Positions 1 to 7,264 of a stretch of DNA of 10,789 bases are shown here, in pieces; the stretch's first letter is position 1; the number at the start of each line of letters is the position of its first letter. The notes under the pieces were generated by a model. The model saw only the letters and a program-made list of their open reading frames with translations. It did not search any database and was not told the origin of the DNA. Both the position numbers and the translations under genes were made by a program. The DNA lies in NCBI GenBank assembly GCA_025774405.1, contig JALGWB010000044.1, positions 1 through 10,789 of the forward strand, written 5' to 3'. Origin of the DNA: a bacterium. GTDB lineage: Bacteria > Arandabacterota > Arandabacteria > Arandabacterales > Arandabacteraceae.

Positions 1-137
1 CCATGCTTACCTCTGTAACTGCCCTTGCCAGTCCCGACAACCACTACCTCAATGCCTTCCTCCCTCAATCTGAGAATGGGATACCAGACCTCGAGATCCT
101 GATAGAGGTCCTCAACAAGAACAGCCACCTTTTTCAT
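1..137 (-). CDS. DJ-1/PfpI family protein, N-terminal part only (runs off left edge)
   Basis: Translation from the ATG at 137-135 gives 45 codons before the window ends, opening MKKVAVLVEDLYQDLEVWYP and reaching a YRGKHG motif. This is the start of the flavodoxin-like fold of the DJ-1/PfpI superfamily: a first beta strand (KKVAVLVED), an acidic residue in the QDLE motif (Glu16) that in PfpI-type proteins lies beside the nucleophilic cysteine, then a second strand (EVVVVG). The GKHG motif resembles the 'GKHGY' found in PfpI/YhbO proteins. Members have been described as intracellular peptidases, glyoxalases or deglycases. The catalytic cysteine, expected near residue 100, is outside the window, so the activity cannot be judged. 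A purine-rich Shine-Dalgarno (GGAG at 147-144, 6-base spacer) supports the start. The gene follows the tricorn-type peptidase gene by 117 bases on the same strand. Confidence 0.85.
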   Translation of the reverse strand, partial: MKKVAVLVEDLYQDLEVWYPILRLREEGIEVVVVGTGKGSYRGKH

Positions 138-254
138 GTCACTCTCCCCCGTCTAACCTGTATTCGTTTCTGGGGCTAACCCCAGGCCATATTCCCCCTG
201 GCACAGGCACCAGCCCTTTTCAAGGGGCCCCTGCACGTTTTTGGCTCCGACCCC
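138..254. repeat. Intergenic segment with clustered inverted repeats, REP-like candidate
   Basis: This is the gap between the tricorn-type gene stop and the PfpI-like gene. It holds a perfect 6-base inverted repeat with a 4-base loop (CTGGGG at 170-175, CCCCAG at 180-185), a 4-base pair (CTGG 198-201, CCAG 210-213), a 5-base stem (CCCTT 214-218, AAGGG 222-226) and a perfect 10-base palindrome AGGGGCCCCT at 223-232. On the minus strand the segment opens GGGGTCGGAGCC directly after the stop codon. None of the stems is followed by a T-tract on either strand, so a classical intrinsic terminator is not supported. The packing of GC-rich stems looks like a REP-type dispersed repeat, but only one copy is in the window. 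The 3' end of the segment carries the ribosome binding site of the PfpI-like gene. Confidence 0.4.
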
Positions 255-3200
255 TTAATGGTGCGGATATGGTGGTAAGGGCGGCTCCTCAAGGGGTTCT
301 TTCTCGAGCCGACTATTGAGGATCGCAACAGCCTTTTCAAGCTGGGTATCATGCCCTCGAATCACATCACCAGGTAAGTTGTCAACTTCGATATCAGGCA
401 CAGCCCCCCAATTCTCAAGTGTCCATCCGCCTTCGGCTTCCCACCAGGCAAACTCGGGTATTGTCATCATACCACCATCGACAAATGGCTTGTCCATGCG
501 GATCCCGACAACTCCACCCCATGTCCGCGTGCCGATAACCGTGCCGAGATTGGCCAGCTTGAAGGCTCGAGTGAAAATGTCACCGTCAGAGCCTGCGTGT
601 GCATCGCAAAGTGCCACGAGGTGAGCTCTCAGACCTTCTTCAGGATAGCGATAAGGCTTGCCCTTGCGCGCCTTGCCATAGGCAAGCACTTCAATTGAAA
701 TCCGTTCAAGGATGAGTTCTGAAACAAATCCGCCACCATTATAGCGCACATCGATAATCAGGGCTGGCTTTTCAATCTGAGGGTAAAAGGTGCGTTGAAA
801 TTCAACAAGCCCTCTTGTCGACATGTCAGGCAGATGGATATAGCCTATCTTGCCACCACTGGCCTCTTCCACAAACTTACGATTCTCGCTTACCCAATCG
901 AGATACCTCAGATCAAAGTCATTCTCTATGGTCTTGACAACCACATCTCTCGCACCTGACATGGTCGGCTCGTCGTTGACTGTCAGGAGCACCTCTTCGT
1001 CAGCGAGATTGAGAAATGCTGAGTAGAAGTTGATCGAGGTGTCAAGTGGCTTACGATTGACCGCAAGAATATAATCGCCCTCTCTTACATCCGCATGACT
1101 CAGAGTAAGCGGAGAATATGCGTCAGGCGCAGAAGGTTCCTGCGGGTAGATCTTGACTATGCGGTAGAGACCTGTAGCCTTGTCTGCAAGGATCTTAGCA
1201 CCAAGCAGGCCAACGGGGGTCGGTTCCGGACGGCGCAGATCGCCTCCCCAGATGTAGGTATGGGATGTCGATAGTTCGCCAATCATTTCCCCTATCAGAT
1301 CGTGCAACTCATAACGTGTTGCTATCTTGGGAAAGAGTTTTTCATATTTGGCCTTCACGCCAGCCCAATCCATCTTTGCCATATCAGGTGCCCAGTAGAA
1401 GTCGCGCTGTAGCCGCCAGGCTTCATCAAAGATCTGTCTCCATTCCTCTCTCGGCTTGAGCCTTATATGCCACCTTGAAAGATCAACCTCGTCCTTCTCA
1501 GTATCCTCACCCACTTTCTGACCAGCATCCACAACGTAGAAGGTATCCATCTTACGATACAGAATCTTCTTGCCATCAGCCGAAAGGTGGTATGAATTGA
1601 TGCCACTGAGGATGACCTCATCTTTCTCTTCCTCAAGATCGAACACGTGGACACTGTGAATTGGTTTACGCTCCTTACCGCGTCTTTGACCTTCCTTCAT
1701 TCCGACAGAAGGCCGTGATCTATAATAGACTTTGCCCTTCCCTGCAGCCAGCATGTCATAATGACCAGCCTCAACCGGGAACTCGACAATCCTTTCAGTG
1801 AGACCATCGAAGTCGATCTTGACCTCGACCTGTTTCTCCTCCTCTCCGTTGCTTTCCTCAGATTCCATCTCTTCAGGTTCCCTGGGAAAGAAGGGCGATT
1901 TCATCCCCTTCTGAAGCAACACCATGTATGGCTTGGTTGTTCTGTCTATGATCGCCGTAAAGGCTATCTTGCCGAGCAGTGGATTGATGGTCCTGTCAGA
2001 GAGGAAGTAGAGATACTTGCCTTCAGGATCCCACACCGGATTGGTATCATGGGTGAAATCATCGGTTACCCTGTGCACCCGTCCTGTCATGGTATCGTAG
2101 ATGAATATCGAGTTGAAATGATGATTCTCCGGCTTATCGTAGGCAAGATAACGGCTGTCAGGCGACCACGAGTAGCGTTTGATTTCCCAGTAATCACTGC
2201 TATCCGCCCTTGTTATCTTGCCCGACTCACGATCTGCAATGTAGATGGTCTGAGATCCATCCGAGTAAGCTATCTTCTTACCGTCAGGCGACCATACAGG
2301 AGGATACTTCCAGCCCTGGGTTCCCTTCGTTATCTGCTCGGGTTGCTTGCTGAAAATATCAACAACGTAGATCTCATCCTCACCAGTTGCATCTGAGACA
2401 TAGAGCACTGACTTGCCATCAGGAGCCCATCGGGGAAACTTCTCCCGAATACCCGGAGTAGTCGTCAGATATATCAGCCTGCCCTCCTTTGCTGGCAGGA
2501 GGGCAACTTCACCCCTTGCACAGAATGCCACCCGTCTGCCCTTTGGCGAGATTTCATAATCAGTCAGATATTTGATCGGATCGACAAAGCGCTCACGTTC
2601 CTCCTGCCTGTCGGAAGGAACGGTGATGGCAACCCTGTGGTAATCACCAGTGGCAATATCGAAAAGCCAGATATCGCCCGCATGATGATAGACGATCCTG
2701 CCATCCCCGAGTGAAGGCCACCTTACGTCGTAGTTCTCGTGGAAAGTGTGTTGCTTGAGGTCAGAGCCATCCGGCTTCATGCTAAAGATGTTCATCCTGC
2801 CGGTGCGATCTGATATGAAATAGATGCGCCCTTCGTACCACATTGGAAAGGCATCTGTCCCCTCATAGTCCGTGAGCTTCTTGAATTCCAGTTCCTTAAG
2901 GTCACCTACCCAGACATCCTGCGCAAGTCCTCCCTTGTAACGCTTCCAGGTTCTGAACTCCCTCGAATATCGATTGAAAGCCACATGTCTGCCGTCAGGT
3001 GCAAAGGAAATTAGCGAAACCTCACCGAGGTTAAGCTCTCTGGGGAAGCCACCATCTCTGGAGACAGCAAAGACCTTGTAGATATAATGGGCGGATGAAC
3101 GCATCGATCTGAAGATCACACTGTCCCCATCTACACTCCAGGTGAGAACATAGTCTGACCACGGATGATATGTAAGTCGCTTGACCTCCCCACCTGAGGC

Positions 3201-3470
3201 CGGAATGACATAGACGTCATTGCCACCCTTGTCGTATTCACCGGTAAAAGCCACATACTTACCGTCGGGAGAGAACTTCGCCATGTATTCAAGTCCCTCA
3301 GCAGTCGTAAGCCTTGTTGCAACCCCGCCTGTTGCAGGAACGGTCCAGAGATCGCCCTCGCATGTAAATACAATTGTGTCACCGTTGATATCGGGGAAAT
3401 TGAGATAACTCTGCGCGTAGGAAGCACTGGCAATCGTGACAAGAGCAATAAAGATGACTACTGGCCGCAT
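255..3470 (-). CDS. Secreted tricorn-type serine peptidase (S41 family)
   Basis: This 1071-residue protein matches the full length of archaeal tricorn core protease. An N-terminal signal peptide (hydrophobic VVIFIALVTIA, SYA/Q cleavage near residue 19) implies export, unlike cytosolic archaeal tricorn. Residues about 25-660 carry propeller repeats with motifs such as FSPDGKYVAF (66), FAPDGRHVAF (156), WAPDGKSVLY (348), WSPDGKKIAY (393) and WDPEGKYLYF (480). A PDZ-like region spans about 750-850. Catalytic residues align with Thermoplasma tricorn: Ser736-His737 in STSH, nucleophile Ser961 in GSDGD and Glu1019 in TLENWG. Asp962 matches the residue that gives a preference for basic P1 residues. 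It probably trims peptides outside the cytoplasm. The ATG at 3470 is chosen because AAAGGAGGT lies 5 bases upstream and the signal peptide starts there; a TTG 54 bases upstream is in frame but breaks the signal peptide. A 98-base gap, with no promoter or terminator I can recognise, separates it from the lipoprotein gene. Confidence 0.93.
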   Translation of the reverse strand: MRPVVIFIALVTIASASYAQSYLNFPDINGDTIVFTCEGDLWTVPATGGVATRLTTAEGLEYMAKFSPDGKYVAFTGEYDKGGNDVYVIPASGGEVKRLTYHPWSDYVLTWSVDGDSVIFRSMRSSAHYIYKVFAVSRDGGFPRELNLGEVSLISFAPDGRHVAFNRYSREFRTWKRYKGGLAQDVWVGDLKELEFKKLTDYEGTDAFPMWYEGRIYFISDRTGRMNIFSMKPDGSDLKQHTFHENYDVRWPSLGDGRIVYHHAGDIWLFDIATGDYHRVAITVPSDRQEERERFVDPIKYLTDYEISPKGRRVAFCARGEVALLPAKEGRLIYLTTTPGIREKFPRWAPDGKSVLYVSDATGEDEIYVVDIFSKQPEQITKGTQGWKYPPVWSPDGKKIAYSDGSQTIYIADRESGKITRADSSDYWEIKRYSWSPDSRYLAYDKPENHHFNSIFIYDTMTGRVHRVTDDFTHDTNPVWDPEGKYLYFLSDRTINPLLGKIAFTAIIDRTTKPYMVLLQKGMKSPFFPREPEEMESEESNGEEEKQVEVKIDFDGLTERIVEFPVEAGHYDMLAAGKGKVYYRSRPSVGMKEGQRRGKERKPIHSVHVFDLEEEKDEVILSGINSYHLSADGKKILYRKMDTFYVVDAGQKVGEDTEKDEVDLSRWHIRLKPREEWRQIFDEAWRLQRDFYWAPDMAKMDWAGVKAKYEKLFPKIATRYELHDLIGEMIGELSTSHTYIWGGDLRRPEPTPVGLLGAKILADKATGLYRIVKIYPQEPSAPDAYSPLTLSHADVREGDYILAVNRKPLDTSINFYSAFLNLADEEVLLTVNDEPTMSGARDVVVKTIENDFDLRYLDWVSENRKFVEEASGGKIGYIHLPDMSTRGLVEFQRTFYPQIEKPALIIDVRYNGGGFVSELILERISIEVLAYGKARKGKPYRYPEEGLRAHLVALCDAHAGSDGDIFTRAFKLANLGTVIGTRTWGGVVGIRMDKPFVDGGMMTIPEFAWWEAEGGWTLENWGAVPDIEVDNLPGDVIRGHDTQLEKAVAILNSRLEKEPLEEPPLPPYPHH

Positions 3471-3475
3471 GGCAA

Positions 3476-3484
3476 ACCTCCTTT
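3476..3484 (-). promoter_or_regulatory. Strong Shine-Dalgarno that fixes the tricorn-type peptidase start
   Basis: The minus strand reads AAAGGAGGT followed by a 5-base spacer and the ATG at 3470-3468. This is close to a perfect anti-16S match. It selects the start that places the hydrophobic signal sequence at the very N-terminus, and argues against an in-frame TTG at 3524. Confidence 0.85.
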
Positions 3485-3568
3485 CCTCGGTCCCTTGAAA
3501 ACCACAACAACGTTCTCCTTCCAACGGTCACACAGGGGGAAGACCGCATGGGTAAGCCTGCTGAGGTA

Positions 3569-4585
3569 TTAGTGAGTCACTGTATAGTCAGTCACCTGGA
3601 TCTTGCCTGCAACAATGTCTCGCTTTATCCGCTCTACCCGTTCAATCACACTATTTGGCAACAAATCTCTGTTGTATTCGTCAAGGGCATAACCGACACC
3701 GTCCACCTCGAGCCCATACACATGGATACCTCCCCTGAAGCGCCCCTCGACAACGTCCTTTATTATTTCATAAACGGCCACGTCAACGCGCTTGAGCATA
3801 CTGGTGAGCACATGCCCGGGTGCCATATAGTTCTGATTAGCATCAACACCTATTGCAAAAAGCCCACGCTCCTCTGCTGCATCTATAACACCATTGCCCG
3901 TTGAGCCAGCAGCCTGAAAGATTACGTCAACGCCATGATCAAATTGACTCAGCGCGAGGCTCTTTCCCCTTACCGGGTCATGAAAGGCTTCAGGGCCGGA
4001 GCCTGCATAAGCGACAATGACGACAGCATCAGGATTGACGTACTTCACACCCTCTGTATAGCCAACTTCGAACTTATGGATAAGGGGTATGTCCATGCCT
4101 CCGACAAAGCCGACTTTGTTGGTCTCTGTCATAAGCCCGGCTATGGCGCCGACAAGAAATGACCCTTCATGCTCTTTGAAGACCAGCGAGGCCACATTTG
4201 GGCGATTTACGACGGCATCTATTATGGCGAACTTCGAATTGGGGAATTCACCGGCAACTCGTTCAAGTGCATCCTTCATCAGAAAGCCCACAGCAATTAC
4301 AAGATCAAATCCCTGCTCAGCATACTGTCGAAGATACTTCTCATCCTCAGCCATCTGTTCAGGCTGACCATAGATTGGTTTTATTTTGAGTTCCTTCTCT
4401 GCCCGTATCAATCCTTTATAGGCAGAATCATTGAAAGACTTATCACCGAGTCCGCCAACGGAAAGCACAAGCCCCACACGTATAGTTGAGATATCTTGAG
4501 AGGATTCCTTGCCCGAGCAACCTGTCATCGCTATTGAAAGCGCCAAGATGATTAGCGATATCCTGACCAAACCAGCCCTCCTCAT
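3569..4585 (-). CDS. BMP/PnrA-family substrate-binding lipoprotein, probable nucleoside receptor
   Basis: This 338-residue protein has a short basic N-terminus, a hydrophobic segment and a lipobox ending MTGC (Cys23), so it should be a lipid-anchored lipoprotein. The mature part begins with a strand (IRVGLVLSVGG) and the family motif GDKSFNDSA (47-55). It continues with EGSFLVGAIAG (140-150), VGFVGGMD (158-165) and GVDANQN (246-252), as in basic membrane protein / PnrA (TmpC) receptors. That family contains purine-nucleoside binding proteins of ABC importers, which fits the preceding adenine deaminase gene, though the ligand is inferred. The start overlaps the ade stop as ATGA (4585-4582), suggesting translational coupling. 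No Shine-Dalgarno precedes this ATG, but AGGAGGG inside codons 2-4 lies 5 bases before a TTG at codon 6, so initiation there is possible. No ABC ATPase or permease is in the window. Confidence 0.92.
   Translation of the reverse strand: MRRAGLVRISLIILALSIAMTGCSGKESSQDISTIRVGLVLSVGGLGDKSFNDSAYKGLIRAEKELKIKPIYGQPEQMAEDEKYLRQYAEQGFDLVIAVGFLMKDALERVAGEFPNSKFAIIDAVVNRPNVASLVFKEHEGSFLVGAIAGLMTETNKVGFVGGMDIPLIHKFEVGYTEGVKYVNPDAVVIVAYAGSGPEAFHDPVRGKSLALSQFDHGVDVIFQAAGSTGNGVIDAAEERGLFAIGVDANQNYMAPGHVLTSMLKRVDVAVYEIIKDVVEGRFRGGIHVYGLEVDGVGYALDEYNRDLLPNSVIERVERIKRDIVAGKIQVTDYTVTH
4576..4582 (-). promoter_or_regulatory. Internal Shine-Dalgarno-like AGGAGGG near the lipoprotein start
   Basis: Minus-strand AGGAGGG follows the ATG at 4585 directly and precedes a TTG at 4570-4568 by 5 bases. 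Initiation at this TTG would give a signal peptide beginning MVRISLIIL, still basic then hydrophobic and still ending at the same lipobox. The site either marks the true start or aids re-initiation by ribosomes finishing ade. Confidence 0.45.
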
Positions 4586-6294
4586 TCTGCAAAAACATCA
4601 ACAAACTTGAACTGGCGAACGTCGAAGAGACCGAGATCGGTAAGTTTGAGATCCGGAACCACTGCCAGTGTTACAAAGGATAATGCCATGAAAGGATCAT
4701 CGATGGGAACCCCCAGGGTGCGAGCAGCTCGATCAAGGTTCTCAAGATCGTCTTTGACCTTGCCCATCGGCTCCTCCGACATCAAACCAGCGACAGGCAG
4801 AGGAAGCCTTGCCAGGACATTGCCGTCTTTGACAATCGTGAGACCACCTTTCATGCGGCAGATGTCAATGACGGCTTCAAGCATATCCTCATCATTCGTA
4901 CCTGCAACTACGATGTTGTGGGAATCATGTGAAACGCTTGATGCCATAGCCCCTTGTTTGAGTCCCAGTCCCTTGAGGAAACCTCTACCAATGTTGTCAG
5001 AGGCATGATGTCGCTCAACCACTGCGACTTTTATCAAATCGCGTTCAGGATCGCTCTCGGCCAAACCGTTGTTTATCCTCGCCTCGGTGATGACCTCTCT
5101 CGTCTTTATCTGCTTGGGCTGAATCCCAATCGCCCTGACTTTCTTACCCTTGGCAGTAATCTTGAAATCGTCAAGGGTCAGAAACTTCACGTTGACAGAG
5201 CTTCGCAGGTTTATCTTAGGAGGACTCACATCAAGCGGCAGGAGCTCCCCATCCCTGGCAACCAGCTTGCCGCGCTTGAAAACCATCTCAACCTTGAAAT
5301 CATCAAGCGAATCAAGCACCAGGATATCTGCACTAAACCCTGGGGCAATGGCTCCAAGGTTGTCCAGCTTGAAGTACTCAGCACAGTTCAGGGTAGCAAG
5401 CCTTATGGCAGAGACTGGCTTGATGCCATAGGCAATTGTCGTTCGCACCATGAAATCAATGTGCCCCTCTTCAAGAATATCCTTCGGATGTCTGTCGTCA
5501 GTAACGAAAAAACAACGACCGATGTTGTCAGAAGTGATGATAGGTAACAGATCACGCAGATTCTTGGTTAGCGAGCCCTCACGAAGCATGATGCGCATGC
5601 CTAGTCTGAGTTTTTCCCTTGCCTCCTCAACTGTGGTCGCCTCATGATCTGACTTGACACCGGCCGCAACATAGGCACAAAGATCACGACCACCAAGGTC
5701 GGGTGCATGGCCATCGACTCGCTTCTCATCCGCCATCGTGATCTTATCAAGCAGATCCTGGTCAAGACGCAGTACTCCAGGATAATTCATTACCTCTCCA
5801 ATACCCAAAACCCACTTTTCTGTCAGTAACGGATACAGATCAAAACCTTTGAGACTTGAACCACTGGTCTCAAATTCGGTCGCAGGTACACACGAGGGCA
5901 GCATGAGAAATACGTTCAGGGGGTTGAACTTGCTTGATCTTAACATATACTGGATGCCTTCCAGACCGAATACGTTAGCAATCTCGTGGGGATCTATGAC
6001 GACCGAAGTTGTGCCCCTCGGTACAACTGCTCTTGCAAATTCACGAACCTCAACCATGGAACTTTCGATATGGACATGTCCATCAATGAATCCTGGCGAA
6101 ATGAACTTTCCGGCTACGTCGATCTCCTCTTTCCCACGGTAGCTGCCAATGCCCACAATTATCCCGTCAAAGATGGCAATGTCTGCTGGGTAGATTTCCC
6201 CCGAGAAAACATTGATCATGTTGCCACCCTTGAGCACCGTATCGCAGGGCTTCTCGCCGCGTGCGACCTCTATTATCTCACCAAGTCCAGCCAT
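4582..6294 (-). CDS. ade: Adenine deaminase
   Basis: This 570-residue amidohydrolase converts adenine to hypoxanthine and ammonia (EC 3.5.4.2). Its length and motif order match bacterial Ade: an N-terminal beta domain, then the metal motif GHVHIESSM (72-80), DPHEIANVFG (101-110), VDGHAPDLGG (193-202) with His196, KSDHEAT (214-220) and VTDDRHP (264-270). The adenine-deaminase-specific C-terminal domain carries VERHH (426-430) and SHDSHNIVVAGTNDEDM (455-471). All recognised metal-site and catalytic motifs are present, so the gene looks intact. The ATG at 6294 has AAGGAG with a 7-base spacer and lies 16 bases after the carbamate kinase stop. The stop codon overlaps the start of the lipoprotein gene by ATGA. 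Its hypoxanthine product is a substrate for xanthine dehydrogenase-type enzymes, whose FAD subunit is encoded upstream in the same run. Confidence 0.96.
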   Translation of the reverse strand: MAGLGEIIEVARGEKPCDTVLKGGNMINVFSGEIYPADIAIFDGIIVGIGSYRGKEEIDVAGKFISPGFIDGHVHIESSMVEVREFARAVVPRGTTSVVIDPHEIANVFGLEGIQYMLRSSKFNPLNVFLMLPSCVPATEFETSGSSLKGFDLYPLLTEKWVLGIGEVMNYPGVLRLDQDLLDKITMADEKRVDGHAPDLGGRDLCAYVAAGVKSDHEATTVEEAREKLRLGMRIMLREGSLTKNLRDLLPIITSDNIGRCFFVTDDRHPKDILEEGHIDFMVRTTIAYGIKPVSAIRLATLNCAEYFKLDNLGAIAPGFSADILVLDSLDDFKVEMVFKRGKLVARDGELLPLDVSPPKINLRSSVNVKFLTLDDFKITAKGKKVRAIGIQPKQIKTREVITEARINNGLAESDPERDLIKVAVVERHHASDNIGRGFLKGLGLKQGAMASSVSHDSHNIVVAGTNDEDMLEAVIDICRMKGGLTIVKDGNVLARLPLPVAGLMSEEPMGKVKDDLENLDRAARTLGVPIDDPFMALSFVTLAVVPDLKLTDLGLFDVRQFKFVDVFAE

Positions 6295-6310
6295 TGACTC
6301 ACTCCTTACC

Positions 6311-7264
6311 TTACGGAACTATGCGTGTACATCTCTTTCCCTGGACTGCTTCATACAGCAATTGGGGAAGTGTTATTATGACCTCCTCACCACCATTCTC
6401 AAGAAACTCAATCGCTGACTCAATCTTCGGCCCCATACTCCCCGGAGGGAACTCACCCGCCTCAAGATAGCGCTTTGCCTCCTCAACAGTAAGCAATTCA
6501 AGATCCTTCTGCTCAGGCTTGCCATAGCTAAGCGCAACCTTTTCAACCTGCGTCAGGATGATCAGCACTTGTGCTCTGAGCTGTCGAGCAAGAACACTCG
6601 ATGCCCTATCCTTGTCTATCACCGCTTCGACACCTCTCAGGTTGCCGTCCTGATCACGCACCACAGGTATGCCTCCACCTCCAACTGCAATCACAATCGC
6701 ACCCGAGTCAATTGCCTTCTCAATGGCACGCCATTCAACGATCTCGAGTGGTTTGGGAGAAGGCACAACTCGCCGATAACCCCGTCCACAATCTTCAACA
6801 ATCACCCAGCCCTTCTCCTTGCCCACACAGTCCGCTTCCTCACGGCTGTAGAATGGTCCAATGGGTTTAGTTGGATTTCCAAAAGCAGGATCACTCCTGT
6901 CAACAACAACTTGGGTTATTATTGTGAAGACATCCTTGTCAATGCCCATTAGCCGGAGCTGATTCTGCAAAGTCTGCTGTATCATGTAACCAATGCCACC
7001 TTCGGAATCAGCCCCACAGATATCGAGTGGCATCGGAGGTATGATATGTTTTGCCATCTCATTCCTGATGAAAATGTTACCAACGACGGGACCATTCCCA
7101 TGCGTGATTGCAATAAGATGGCCCTCCTGGATTAGCCTTGCAACATGGATCATGGTTGCCTTCGTAAGCTCATATTGCTCCTCAATTGTGCCCTGCTTGT
7201 CCAACGGGATTATGGAATTACCACCCAGGGCTATAACCATTGTCCTGGTCTCAGTCGGTTTCAC
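6311..7264 (-). CDS. arcC: Carbamate kinase
   Basis: This 317-residue amino-acid-kinase-fold enzyme interconverts carbamoyl phosphate plus ADP with carbamate plus ATP (EC 2.7.2.2), usually making ATP in fermentation. Motifs seen are VIALGGNS near residue 10, THGNGPVVGN (54-63, usually THGNGPQVGN), an AVGGGGIPVV loop, AVIDKDRASSVLA and the C-terminal GSMGPKIESAIEF. The length fits the family. Translation starts at GTG (7264-7262), overlapping the rarA stop as GTGA. GGAGG at 7277-7273 with an 8-base spacer supports this start over an ATG eight codons further in. No ornithine or other carbamoyltransferase is in the window. The neighbours (ade, YgeY-type hydrolase, xanthine dehydrogenase subunit) suggest a purine-catabolic role like that of E. 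coli yqeA, rather than the arginine deiminase pathway. A role in the arginine pathway cannot be excluded. Confidence 0.95.
   Translation of the reverse strand: MKPTETRTMVIALGGNSIIPLDKQGTIEEQYELTKATMIHVARLIQEGHLIAITHGNGPVVGNIFIRNEMAKHIIPPMPLDICGADSEGGIGYMIQQTLQNQLRLMGIDKDVFTIITQVVVDRSDPAFGNPTKPIGPFYSREEADCVGKEKGWVIVEDCGRGYRRVVPSPKPLEIVEWRAIEKAIDSGAIVIAVGGGGIPVVRDQDGNLRGVEAVIDKDRASSVLARQLRAQVLIILTQVEKVALSYGKPEQKDLELLTVEEAKRYLEAGEFPPGSMGPKIESAIEFLENGGEEVIITLPQLLYEAVQGKRCTRIVP

Noticed and set aside
170..185. Hairpin CTGGGG-CTAA-CCCCAG as a rho-independent terminator of the tricorn-type gene
   Set aside because: On the minus strand the stem is followed by AAACG, with no T-tract, so termination is not supported from sequence.
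1761..2396. Open reading frame of 211 codons on the plus strand
   Set aside because: It lies antisense within the tricorn-type gene, has no recognisable motif, and is explained by codon bias of the real gene.
3471..3524. Upstream TTG start for the tricorn-type peptidase adding 18 residues
   Set aside because: It would put a charged Cys-containing stretch before the signal peptide, and the strong AAAGGAGGT lies before the internal ATG at 3470.
3471..3568. Promoter or terminator in the 98-base gap before the tricorn-type gene
   Set aside because: I could find no convincing -35/-10 pair and no stem followed by T residues; only the ribosome binding site is supported.
4954..5547. Open reading frame of 197 codons on the plus strand
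   Set aside because: Antisense to ade, which has intact amidohydrolase motifs across the same region.
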